A stretch of 64,000 nt of DNA, taken from HK1 sp965202735 (GTDB taxonomy: Bacteria > Pseudomonadota > Gammaproteobacteria > HK1). A program made the position numbers and the translations under genes. Location: positions 62,001 to 126,000 of the forward strand of contig OZ241844.1 of the NCBI GenBank assembly GCA_965202735.1, given 5' to 3'. The notes under the pieces were generated by a model that had not been told where the DNA came from, searched no databases, and saw only the letters and a program-made list of their open reading frames with translations. This document shows positions 27,207-37,449 of this stretch, one piece after another (positions within the stretch are counted from its first letter, which is position 1; each line of letters starts with the position of its first letter).

Positions 27207-28679
27207 ATGGACGACGCCGCCCACATGACACCGGATGAATTCCGCCGATGCGGCCACGCGCTCATCGAGCGCATCGCCCGCTACATGGAGGAGGTCGAGA
27301 CCTGTCCGGTGCTCTCGCAGGTGCGGCCCGGGTCGGTCCGCGCGCGGCTGCCGCGCGCCGCGCCCGAGCATGGAGAGCCATTTGCCCGCGTGCTGCGCGA
27401 CATCGACGAGATCGTCATGCCCGGGATCACCCACTGGCAGTCGCCCAGCTTCTTCGCGTACTTCCCCGCCAACGCCTCCGGCCCGTCCATCCTCGGCGAT
27501 CTCCTCTCCTCGGGCCTCGGGGTCCAGGGCATGCTGTGGGCCACGAGCCCCGCGTGCACCGAGCTGGAGACGCACGTGCTGGACTGGCTCGTCGAGCTCC
27601 TCGGCCTGCCGGAGCGGTTCCTCTCCACCTCCGCGGGCGGCGGCGTCATCCAGGACACGGCTTCCAGCAGCACGCTGGCCGCCCTGCTCGCCGCGCGCGA
27701 GCGCGCGAGCGCGGGCGCGGTCAACGAGTACGGGGCGGGGCTCGGCCCGGGACGCGGCGGGGGCTCGCGCCTGACCGTGTACACCTCGGCGCACGCGCAC
27801 TCCTCGGTCGAGAAGGCGGTGAAGATCGCCGGGCTCGGACGCGCCGGCCTGCGGCTCGTCGACGTGGACGCCCGCCACGCGATGCGCGCCGATGCGCTGG
27901 AGGCCGCGATCGCCGCGGACCGGGCGGCCGGCGCGACGCCCGCGATGGTGAGCGCGACCGTGGGCACCACCTCGTCGGGGGCGGTCGACCCGGTGCGCGC
28001 CATCGGCGAGGTCTGCCGCCGCGAGGGCATCTGGCTCCATGTCGATGCCGCGCACGCGGGCAGCGCCACCATCTGCCCGGAGCACCGGGGGCTGGCCGAC
28101 GGGGTCGAGCACGCCGACAGCTACACCTTCAACCCCCACAAGTGGCTGCTCACGAACTTCGACTGCAACTGCTTCTGGGTGGCGGACCGGGCGGCGCTCA
28201 TCGACGCGCTGAGCGTCTTGCCGGAGTACCTGCGCAACCGGGCGACGGACTCCGGCGAGGTCATCGACTACCGCGACTGGCACGTGCCCCTCGGGCGCCG
28301 GTTCCGCGCCCTCAAGCTGTGGTTCGTCATCCGCCACTACGGGGCGGAGGGCCTGCGCGCCCACATCCGCCGGAGCGTGGCGCACGCGGACTGGTTCGCG
28401 GCGCGGGTCGAGGCGAGCGGAGAGTTCGAGCTTGCGGCGCCGGTCTCGGTCGGGCTCGTCTGCTTCCGCCACCGCGCGGGCGATGCGTTCAACCAGGCGC
28501 TGATGGACCGGCTCAACCGCTCCGGTGCGCTCTACCTCACCCACACTAGGCTGGACGGCCGCCTCGTGCTCCGCTTCGCGGTGGGTGCCCCGGCGACCCG
28601 GCGCGGGCATGTCGAGGCGGCGTGGGCGCGTATCGCCGAGGCTGCGGGACAGCTCTCGGCCGAGACGCGGGCAGGGTGA
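27207..28679 (+). CDS. PLP-dependent aromatic-L-amino-acid decarboxylase family
   Basis: A 490-residue group II decarboxylase. The cofactor lysine is Lys312 in FNPHKWLLTNFDC; His198 (SAHAHSSVEKA) stacks on PLP and Asp280 (LHVDAAHAG) binds the ring nitrogen. HWQSPSFFAYFPANAS and TSPACTELETHVLDW are typical of aromatic amino acid (Dopa/Trp/Tyr) decarboxylases. It should turn an aromatic or similar amino acid into its amine with loss of CO2. The ATG at 27207 (or the one 21 bases later) fits the family start; the ribosome site is weak. It is divergent from the acyl-CoA synthetase and convergent with the MFS gene. Confidence 0.9.
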   Translation: MDDAAHMTPDEFRRCGHALIERIARYMEEVETCPVLSQVRPGSVRARLPRAAPEHGEPFARVLRDIDEIVMPGITHWQSPSFFAYFPANASGPSILGDLLSSGLGVQGMLWATSPACTELETHVLDWLVELLGLPERFLSTSAGGGVIQDTASSSTLAALLAARERASAGAVNEYGAGLGPGRGGGSRLTVYTSAHAHSSVEKAVKIAGLGRAGLRLVDVDARHAMRADALEAAIAADRAAGATPAMVSATVGTTSSGAVDPVRAIGEVCRREGIWLHVDAAHAGSATICPEHRGLADGVEHADSYTFNPHKWLLTNFDCNCFWVADRAALIDALSVLPEYLRNRATDSGEVIDYRDWHVPLGRRFRALKLWFVIRHYGAEGLRAHIRRSVAHADWFAARVEASGEFELAAPVSVGLVCFRHRAGDAFNQALMDRLNRSGALYLTHTRLDGRLVLRFAVGAPATRRGHVEAAWARIAEAAGQLSAETRAG

Positions 28680-28880
28680 ACGGCGGAGCGGCGTCGGGCC
28701 AGAGCCGTTTCGCCCTGCCCGGATTGCAGGCGGCCGGGGTCCGCCCGGAACGGCCCCCGCTGCCGGGCCGCCTCGGTGCGCCGGCGCGGCCGGCGCGTAT
28801 GGATATCGAGCGGGCGACAGGGCGCCCATCGCCTCGGTGCGCGGGCGCGGGCGCGGGCGGCGCCGCGCCCCGCCGGTCCG

Positions 28881-30149
28881 TCAGCCGGCCGGCGCCTCCT
28901 CCCGTTCCCGCACGAAGGACAGGAGCACCATCCCGATGACGAGCAATATGACCACGGACAGGATCCCCAGCCGCGAGCTGCCGGTGAGGAGTCCGGTCAC
29001 CGCCACCAGGGACGGCCCGATGATGGCCGCGAATCGGCCGACCATGTTGAAGAACCCGAAGTACTCCCCGCTCTGCGCGGCCGGTACGAAGCGTGCGTAC
29101 AGCGAGCGCGAGATCGCCTGCACCCCGCCCTGGACGAGGCCGATCGCCACCGCGAGGACGTAGAACTCCGCCACCGAGGTCATGAAGTACGCCCACACCG
29201 TCACCGCGACGTACACCGCCACCCCGAAGTAGAGGGCCGGCTTCGGACCGACCCGGCCGGCGGCGAGGCCGAACACGAGAGCGGCCGGAAACCCGACGAA
29301 CTGGACGATGAGAAGGGCGACGATGAGGCTGTCGGAAGGGAAGCCGAGCGACAGCCCGTAGTCCACCGCCATGCGGATGATGGTGTGGACTCCGTCGATG
29401 TAGAAGAAATAGGCGAGGAGGAAGAGACCCGCCATCCGGTGCGTCCGGTACTCGCGCAGCGTCTTCCCCAGCGAGCGGAGTCCGGCGGCTACCGCGGAGG
29501 CGCCGGCTCCGACCCGCGGCGGCTCCGGCACGTACCGGAACAGCGGGATGGAGAAGGCGAGCCACCAGATCGCGACCATCACGAAGGACAGGCGCACCGC
29601 TTCCGCCGCTCCGGCCAGCCCGAACGTGGCCGGCGAGAGGGTCATCGCCACATTGAGGGCGAAGAGCAGCCCTCCGCCGATGTAGCCGAGAGAGTAGCCG
29701 AAGGCGGAGACCTCGTCGTACCGGGCAGGGGGGCTGACGGCCATGATGAGGGCGTCGTAGAAGACCAGCGCTCCCGAGAAGCCGACCGAGGCGAGGACGT
29801 ACACGATGGCGGCCGTCGACCAGTCTCCCTGCCCGACGAACCACAGTCCCGCCGCCGCCGCCACCCCGAGCCCGGTGAAGGCGCCGAGGTACTTCTTGCG
29901 CGAGGCTCCGCTGTCCGCGACCGCGCCGAGGACCGGCGCCGCGATCAGGATGAAGACGCTCCCGATGGAGTTCGCGAAGCCGAGCTGGGCGGTGCTGGTC
30001 ACCGCGTCCGTGCCCGCGCTCCAGTACTGCTTGAAGAAGACCGGGAAGAACCCCGCGATGACGGTGGTCGCGAACACCGAGTTCGCCCAGTCGTACAGCG
30101 CCCACGAGAAGATCGGCCGGTCCCTGAACAGCTCGCGTACTCGTCCCAT
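28881..30149 (-). CDS. MFS transporter, UMF1 (Atg22-like) family
   Basis: A 422-residue 12-helix membrane protein. The start FSWALYDWANSVFATTVIAG and the later VQGGVQAISRSLYARFVP are the UMF1/Atg22 signatures; in yeast vacuoles Atg22 exports amino acids, and bacterial members are of unknown substrate. ATG 30149 follows GGGAGGCAGG. The neighbouring amino acid decarboxylase is convergent, so joint regulation is not implied. The ~200 bases between the two 3' ends (28680-28880) are GC-rich and hold no gene that I can support. Confidence 0.87.
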   Translation of the reverse strand: MGRVRELFRDRPIFSWALYDWANSVFATTVIAGFFPVFFKQYWSAGTDAVTSTAQLGFANSIGSVFILIAAPVLGAVADSGASRKKYLGAFTGLGVAAAAGLWFVGQGDWSTAAIVYVLASVGFSGALVFYDALIMAVSPPARYDEVSAFGYSLGYIGGGLLFALNVAMTLSPATFGLAGAAEAVRLSFVMVAIWWLAFSIPLFRYVPEPPRVGAGASAVAAGLRSLGKTLREYRTHRMAGLFLLAYFFYIDGVHTIIRMAVDYGLSLGFPSDSLIVALLIVQFVGFPAALVFGLAAGRVGPKPALYFGVAVYVAVTVWAYFMTSVAEFYVLAVAIGLVQGGVQAISRSLYARFVPAAQSGEYFGFFNMVGRFAAIIGPSLVAVTGLLTGSSRLGILSVVILLVIGMVLLSFVREREEAPAG

Positions 30150-30171
30150 GCGCCTGCCTCCCGGATTTACG

Positions 30172-30241
30172 GGTAGTGCCTCAGTCTGACTTTCTTCCTC
30201 GACACGACATGACGGTCCCGAAGTCAAACTGACCCACTACC
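30172..30241. repeat. Palindromic element, family B, copy 2, with flanking 15-bp duplication
   Basis: Arms GGTAGTGCCTCAGTCTGACTT and its near-complement AAGTCAAACTGACCCACTACC enclose a TCTTCCTCGACACGACATG block. The element is bracketed by an exact 15-bp direct repeat CTGCCTCCCGGATTT (30154-30168 and 30241-30255), as expected of a target duplication. The left copy overlaps the ribosome site of the MFS gene. Confidence 0.85.
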
Positions 30242-30311
30242 TGCCTCCCGGATTTCCGTCGTCGGCCGACACTGTGGAGATCCTCGATGCGGCGCCGGCG
30301 GCCCGTTCCCG

Positions 30312-32504
<2,193 letters not shown>

Positions 32505-32597
32505 CAGGGCGAACGCATATGATGTCGCTGTCCGATCAATAAGCTGTCTCGGAAGGTATCGTCCACCGAGGCCCGGACCTTCTTCTTTCTGGAGCTG

Positions 32598-32990
32598 ATC
32601 TTCATCGAGGTTGACCACTTCATCGGTCGGCGGCACGCACTCCTTCAAGCGTCGTCCGCGTGCCTCTCTCAGCTTCTCTCCCCGAGACATGTACGCCGCG
32701 CGCGCACCATCGGATTGACCGATACGCTCGCACGCACCACATAGCGCCCGCCGACTCGATTCACCGCGTTCAGATACGCGCGGTCGAAGTAGCCCCGGCC
32801 GGCCGGCAGCAGGTCCCCGCACAGCATCTGCGGCTCAGGCAGATGCGGACGTTCCGTGTCCGCCGTCAGTGTCACCACCGAGACCGATTCATCAAGCAGA
32901 CTCATCGTCACGTGCAGCTCCATCGCCGCCGGATTCTGCTGGCTGAACCGACCCGGTGAGTGCTCGCGCGCAGCTCCCCAGCGTCACGCT
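32598..32990 (-). pseudogene. IS4-type transposase remnant, frameshifted
   Basis: Read on the minus strand, about 32669-32990 encodes SPGRFSQQNPAAMELHVTM, SVVTLTADTE, LPEPQML and GDLLPAGRGYFDRAYL, then GGRYVVRA, the core around the second catalytic Asp of IS4-family transposases. The sequence then continues in another frame (about 32598-32690) with LREARGRRLKECVPPTDEVV, also typical of that group. Both ends of the enzyme are missing, so it is a scar. It sits between recD2 and the rlo genes and marks how that block arrived. Family attribution is by recognition. Confidence 0.72.
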
Positions 32991-33096
32991 CGACGGCGGG
33001 CACACCGGAACCTGCGTAGTTGAAAGTCATTTCTTGCCGTAAGCGCCTTGTGAAGTCGTTCCATAACCCCGATGCGCCGGAGCTTGCTCGATTGTG
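32991..33096. other. Gap between transposase remnant and rloB
   Basis: No gene seen. The stretch probably contains a further decayed part of the transposase and the boundary of the inserted block. Confidence 0.4.
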
Positions 33097-33745
33097 TCAC
33101 TCGATCCTCGTAACTTCGCCCGACTTGAGCGACTGCAGGTAGTCGACGAGCTCGTGGATCTCGGTGGAAGGATTGAAGGCACCGGTCGCCCGAGCGTCAT
33201 TCAGGGCACGGACAGCGTGCACCCTGGCGTCCCCAAGTCGATCTTCGAGTTCGTAAAACATCCCGCTTGCCGCTTTCTCGTAACCGGGAAGGAAGCCGCA
33301 CAGATCGTCGACGCAGCTCCGTGCCGGGCTTTTGCTCCCCGATCTCACATATGGCTGTCGCGTGAAGCCGAAGCCAGAATTCGAAACAGGGCCATGATAT
33401 GGCGAGCATCAGGCCGCTGGCTCTGGCCTGGTCGCAGGCTGTCTCGAACGTAGCGTGCTCGTCGCGGTCGAAGACGCAGTACACGCGGTCGTATTTCTCC
33501 CCGCGCCGTCTTTCCCTGTCGCGCTCCTCCTTGGCCTTGCGCACCACTGTTCCTGGATCTGCTCCGCTTCCGATCACTTCGACATTGGCCGTGCTCAGTC
33601 GATACCGATCGATGATTTCCTGAAGGTAATGCGGCTCGGTGCACTTCCCTTCGCAGACGATGAGTACGCGATCGTAAGGCTCGCGTTCCGGTGGCTTCCT
33701 TCGATGAGTTCTGACGGGCCGGTTTCGGCGGCGCCGGGTGACCAC
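33097..33745 (-). pseudogene. rloB: RloB-family (TOPRIM-like) protein, frameshifted
   Basis: The frame starting at 33745 encodes the RloB N-terminal half: RVLIVCEGKCTEPHYL (TOPRIM-like acidic Glu), VYCVFDRDEHATF and the conserved WPCFEFWLRLH near 33370. From there the family pattern continues only in another frame, ending at 33097, with FTRQPYV, LPGYEKA and a C-terminal NPSTEIHELVDYLQSLK. In this family WLLLH is usually followed by an F-x-x-T stretch, so the break lies at the sequence TTCACG near 33362-33370. Loss of one unit of a CTTCA tandem would explain it exactly. The gene may be dead, phase-variable, or misread in sequencing. It starts 3 bases after the rloA stop. Confidence 0.75.
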
Positions 33746-33748
33746 GAC

Positions 33749-35035
33749 TCAACCACCCGAGCGGATGCGGGAAGGACGAATGTATGGCACTGCGCCATAC
33801 CGGCCGCCGAGGTAGGCGCGTTCCAGGTTCTCGACACCGCGGCGAGGACGGAAGTCCGTCAGCGGGAACAGCCTGGTCTCCTGGCGGGCGTTTCGCTCGC
33901 AGAACCAGATCTGGTCGCGTCGGAAGACGTCCTGGCTCAGGATGGATGTATCGTGAGTGGTGAAAACGAGCTGTGCTCCTCTTTTGTTGCGCTCAGAATC
34001 GTGGAATCGGTCCACCAGAAACCTGACCAGCGCGGGGTGCAGGTTCTCGTGAAGCTCGTCAATCGCCAGAACAAATCCCTTGTCGAGCGCGTCGAGCCAG
34101 GGCGCCGCCAGCGCGAACATTTTCCGTGTTCCGTCGGATTCTTCGCCGAGATTCAGCTCCACCGATCGACCATGCCCCGTTTCGTGACGCATGTATATCT
34201 GAACTATCCTGGCTTCAGACAGCTCCTCCCTTACCCGATGCGCAATTTCCCTGGGCATGTCTCCAGGGAGCATCGTGGGTGAAAAATCCTCAGAGGCAAT
34301 CCGGACGTCGTCAATTGCCAGGTCGGAGGCGCGCAGGAATCGTATGAGCTCAGCCTTGCGGTCGCCGCGGCACCACGAAACGGAGAAATCATTTCCCCAT
34401 CCGTCCCCGGTGACCCGCAGGGTATGTTTGAACCAGTCGAACACCGGTCGGAGTTGTTCGCTGTTGAGGGCGACGGCGGTGGACAGGAGCAATGCGTCTG
34501 GTCGGGTCGCGCGCCGCCATACCTCCTTGTCGCCCGCGAGCTTGTCGCCGAACTTGCACCTGACGGCATTGCTTTCGGTCTCGGTAGTGCGTTCGTACCA
34601 GAGCTGAATTCGACCGTGCGGCCATGCGTAGAGCCATTCGTCGGTCACAGTCTCGCGGTGTGCGGAGAACCCGTACTGGAACCGCGTGTGGTTTGCAATG
34701 CCAATCACCTCGAACGTCGTCGGTCGGGCTTCACTCTCCGGATCGAATCGGAATGGCGTGACTGGTCGCTCACCGAGCCCGCTGGCCGAATCAACGACAG
34801 TCCGCCGCATCACGTCGAGCGCCAGGATCAGGTTGGTCTTCCCGGCCGCGTTTGCGCCGTAGACCGCGGCGGAACGCACGAGGGGAATTGACCGGACGCC
34901 CTTGTTCAGCTTCGGTGTCATGACGTGTGTATCACGGTGCTCCTTGCCGGGACCGGCCGCGAGAATGAGCCGGGCCTCATCCTTGATGGACATGAAATTC
35001 TCGACAGAAAATTCGATCAGCATGGCTTTGTCCAT
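33749..35035 (-). CDS. rloA: RloA-family ATPase (AAA_15/21, SMC/ABC-like)
   Basis: A 428-residue ABC/SMC-type ATPase: N-terminal beta strand IEFSVENFMSI, Walker A GANAAGKTN (about residues 61-69), signature-like ESDGTRKMF, Walker B FVLAIDELHENLHP and the H-loop FTTHD. This is the layout of RloA and other overcoming-lysogenisation-like ATPases, which occur beside RloB near restriction loci. The pair is thought to act in defence, with RloB as the nuclease/TOPRIM effector. ATG 35035 was chosen over the TTG before it and the ATG 12 bases on; no clear ribosome site helps. Composition is more A/T-rich than neighbours, as in the rest of this block. Confidence 0.85.
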   Translation of the reverse strand: MDKAMLIEFSVENFMSIKDEARLILAAGPGKEHRDTHVMTPKLNKGVRSIPLVRSAAVYGANAAGKTNLILALDVMRRTVVDSASGLGERPVTPFRFDPESEARPTTFEVIGIANHTRFQYGFSAHRETVTDEWLYAWPHGRIQLWYERTTETESNAVRCKFGDKLAGDKEVWRRATRPDALLLSTAVALNSEQLRPVFDWFKHTLRVTGDGWGNDFSVSWCRGDRKAELIRFLRASDLAIDDVRIASEDFSPTMLPGDMPREIAHRVREELSEARIVQIYMRHETGHGRSVELNLGEESDGTRKMFALAAPWLDALDKGFVLAIDELHENLHPALVRFLVDRFHDSERNKRGAQLVFTTHDTSILSQDVFRRDQIWFCERNARQETRLFPLTDFRPRRGVENLERAYLGGRYGAVPYIRPSRIRSGG

Positions 35036-35228
35036 CAAAATTGACGAGATTCGCGAAATTTAGCACGTAAATTCTCCACGGACGACGGAAATCGACGATG
35101 CGGCAGCCCTGCATTCCGACCCGCCGCTCCGCCCGCGTGAACCGGCGCCGCCGCCAGCCCCGGTACGCTTGACACGCACCCGCCTCGATCGTCTCCTTCC
35201 GACTGCTCTCAGCGAGGACTCGCATCCG

Positions 35229-36785
35229 ATGTCCACCTCCGTTCGACGACGCGCGCGCAGGGACCGCCGCGAGCGCCGCAGCGCCGCGACCGAGGTCCGG
35301 CGCCTGCCCTGGCGCACCGTGCGCAACCCGCATCCCCCCACCCGGGTCCTGAGCGAAGACCAGATCGAGGCGATCCACGAGGCGTCGCTGCGCGTGCTGC
35401 GCGACATCGGGATGAAGGTGCTGAGCCCGAAGGCGCGGGCGCTCTACGCGGACGCCGGGGCGAATGCCGACGAGGAGACCGCGATGGTGCGCTTCGACCC
35501 CGCGATGGTCATGGAGCACATCGCGAAGGCGCCGCCGTCGTACTCCGTCAAGGCGCGCAACCCCGCGAAATCGCTGGAATTCGGCGGCAACGTGGTCAAC
35601 TTCGGCCTCGTCGGCGGCCCGTCGTTCGTCTCCGACCTCGACCGCGGCCGCCGCGCCGGGGACTACGAGGACTTCCGCAGCTTCATGAAGCTCGCGCACT
35701 CGTTCGACATCTTCCACATCGGGGGCGCGGCCCCGCTGGCGCCCCTGGACCTCCCGGCGCCGACGCGGCACCTGGACATGTACTACGCCGCGATCACCCT
35801 GCACGACAAGGTTTGGGGCGCGTCGCTGCTCGGCGGGTACCGCGCGCACGACGCGGTGGAGATGGCGTGCATCGCGCACGGGGTGACGCGCGACGAGCTG
35901 GCGGCGCAGCCGATCGTCAGCGGCGGGATCAACACCAACTCGCCGCGCCAGCTCGACGCGAACATGTCGGACGGGATGATCGAGCTGGCCTCGGTGGGCC
36001 AGCCGGTCATCGTGACGCCGTTCACGCTGCTCGGGGCCATGGCCCCGACCACCATCGCCGGCGCGCTCACCCTGCAGAACGCGGAGGCGCTGGCGGGGAT
36101 GGCGCTGTGCCAGATCGTGCGCCCGGGCACCCCCGTCTGCTACGGCGGGTTCACCTCCAACGTGGACATGAAGAGCGGCGCCCCCGCATTCGGGACCCCC
36201 GAGTACGCGAAGGCGACCCAGGCCGGGGCCCAGCTCGCGCGGCGCTACCGGGTGCCGTTCCGGGCGAGCAGCACCAACGCGTCGAACGCGGTCGACGCGC
36301 AGGCCGCGTACGAGAGCGAGATGTCGCTGTGGGCCTCGGTGATGGCGCACACCAATATCGTCAACCACGCGGGGGGCTGGCTGGAGGGCGGCCTCACCGC
36401 CTCGTACGAGAAGCTCGTGGTCGACGCCGAGATGTGCCAGCTCATCGCGGAGTATCTCGAGCCGGTGGTGGTCGACGACGACACCCTGGCCGTCGACGCC
36501 ATCGCGGAGGTGCAGCCCGGTGGCCACTTCTTCGGGGCGACGCACACGCTGGCGCGCTACGAGAACGTGTTCTACCAGCCGATCGTGTCGGACTGGCGCA
36601 ACTTCGAGACGTGGCACGAGTCCGGCGCGCACCCGGCCGACCGGCGGGCGAACGCGATCTGGAAGAAGCTGCTCGCGGAGTACGAGCCGCCGCCGATCGA
36701 TCCGGGCGTGGACGAGGCGCTGCGGGAGTACGTCGTCGAGCGCAAGCGGGCGATCGAGGCGGGAGAAGTGGAGCTGGAGCAGTAG
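35229..36785 (+). CDS. mttB: Trimethylamine methyltransferase (MttB) family protein, non-pyrrolysine
   Basis: A 518-residue member of the MttB superfamily. Characteristic parts: LSEDQIEAIHEASLRVLRDI near the start, GFVSN-type central segment CYGGFTSNVDMKSGAP, and the C-terminal EVQPGGHFFGATHTLARYE. There is no in-frame TAG, so it is one of the pyrrolysine-free relatives that demethylate quaternary amines such as glycine betaine or proline betaine and pass the methyl to a corrinoid protein. No corrinoid protein or MtgA-type partner lies in the window. Start ATG 35229 comes after a basic leader candidate; the first ~30 residues are Arg-rich. The 190-base gap to rloA holds the divergent promoters. 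Confidence 0.88.
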   Translation: MSTSVRRRARRDRRERRSAATEVRRLPWRTVRNPHPPTRVLSEDQIEAIHEASLRVLRDIGMKVLSPKARALYADAGANADEETAMVRFDPAMVMEHIAKAPPSYSVKARNPAKSLEFGGNVVNFGLVGGPSFVSDLDRGRRAGDYEDFRSFMKLAHSFDIFHIGGAAPLAPLDLPAPTRHLDMYYAAITLHDKVWGASLLGGYRAHDAVEMACIAHGVTRDELAAQPIVSGGINTNSPRQLDANMSDGMIELASVGQPVIVTPFTLLGAMAPTTIAGALTLQNAEALAGMALCQIVRPGTPVCYGGFTSNVDMKSGAPAFGTPEYAKATQAGAQLARRYRVPFRASSTNASNAVDAQAAYESEMSLWASVMAHTNIVNHAGGWLEGGLTASYEKLVVDAEMCQLIAEYLEPVVVDDDTLAVDAIAEVQPGGHFFGATHTLARYENVFYQPIVSDWRNFETWHESGAHPADRRANAIWKKLLAEYEPPPIDPGVDEALREYVVERKRAIEAGEVELEQ

Positions 36786-36792
36786 ACCTGCG

Positions 36793-37212
36793 TTAGCGGT
36801 CGAAGATGAGGCCGCCTCCGCCGCCGGGCCGGCCGCCTCCGCCGCCGCCGAGGTCCGGCGGCATGCTGCCGGGCACCACGATGCGCGACGCCTCTTCCCG
36901 GCGCATCTCCTGCGCGCGCTCGCTCAGCCGCTCCACCGCACCCTTGATCGCCTCGGGGAACTTGGTGAACGCATCCTTCAGGGAATCGGCTTCGATGGGA
37001 GACTGGACCGGGATGGGGCCGAGCTGCGAGACGATGGTGGTCTCCGCGATGTAGGTGGTGGGCCGCAAGGGATCGGGGCTTCCGTCGGGCCGGACCGGCT
37101 GCAATCTGCGGATGGTGGCAAGGCGCATGTCGCTGAACACGTCCTCGCGGTGCAGATTGTCGAGATCGGCCCTGATCTCGTCGATGCGCTGGCCGGCCTG
37201 CCGATCGCTCAC
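36793..37212 (-). CDS. Unknown protein with glycine-rich tail
   Basis: A 139-residue soluble protein. I do not recognise a family. The N-terminal part (residues 1-25) is helical and charged (QRIDEIRADLDNL), the middle is mixed strand/helix, and the end is GGGGGGRPGGGGGLIFDR. The GTG at 37212 is chosen because GGGAGGATC stands 8 bases upstream; the longer frame would run through the dispersed repeat. It converges on mttB with a 7-base gap. Confidence 0.6.
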   Translation of the reverse strand: MSDRQAGQRIDEIRADLDNLHREDVFSDMRLATIRRLQPVRPDGSPDPLRPTTYIAETTIVSQLGPIPVQSPIEADSLKDAFTKFPEAIKGAVERLSERAQEMRREEASRIVVPGSMPPDLGGGGGGRPGGGGGLIFDR

Positions 37213-37294
37213 GTCCGGATCCTCCCTGGAGCCCCGAAATTCGCGGGCGCGAGTGTAGCACAGGCAGGCCGACCGGCCGGGCGGCCTGCCGGGG

Positions 37295-37427
37295 CAGGCG
37301 CATTCGAAAGTCGCAGCCCCCGGCCGCCCAGCCGGGATGCCGCACGGTGGCCGGGGGTCTTTCGGCATCGAAGGCCCGTTTCGAGCGTCTGACGAGCCGC
37401 TCGTCACGACTTCCGGAGAGCCCCGCC
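37295..37427 (+). repeat. Dispersed ~130-bp intergenic repeat, family A, copy 3
   Basis: Closely matches the inverted copy at 8117-8252, block by block, including GCACGGTGGCCGG, TTTCGGCATCGAAGG, TTCGAGCGTCTGACGA and GCTCGTCACGACTTCCGGAG. It fills most of the gap between the unknown gene and the Dpp-type ATPase. Confidence 0.85.
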
Positions 37428-37449
37428 GGGCGGGGGCGATGGCGGTGCC

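Noticed and set aside
35229..36785. Pyrrolysine-containing MttB
   Set aside because: The frame reads through without any TAG codon until the stop.
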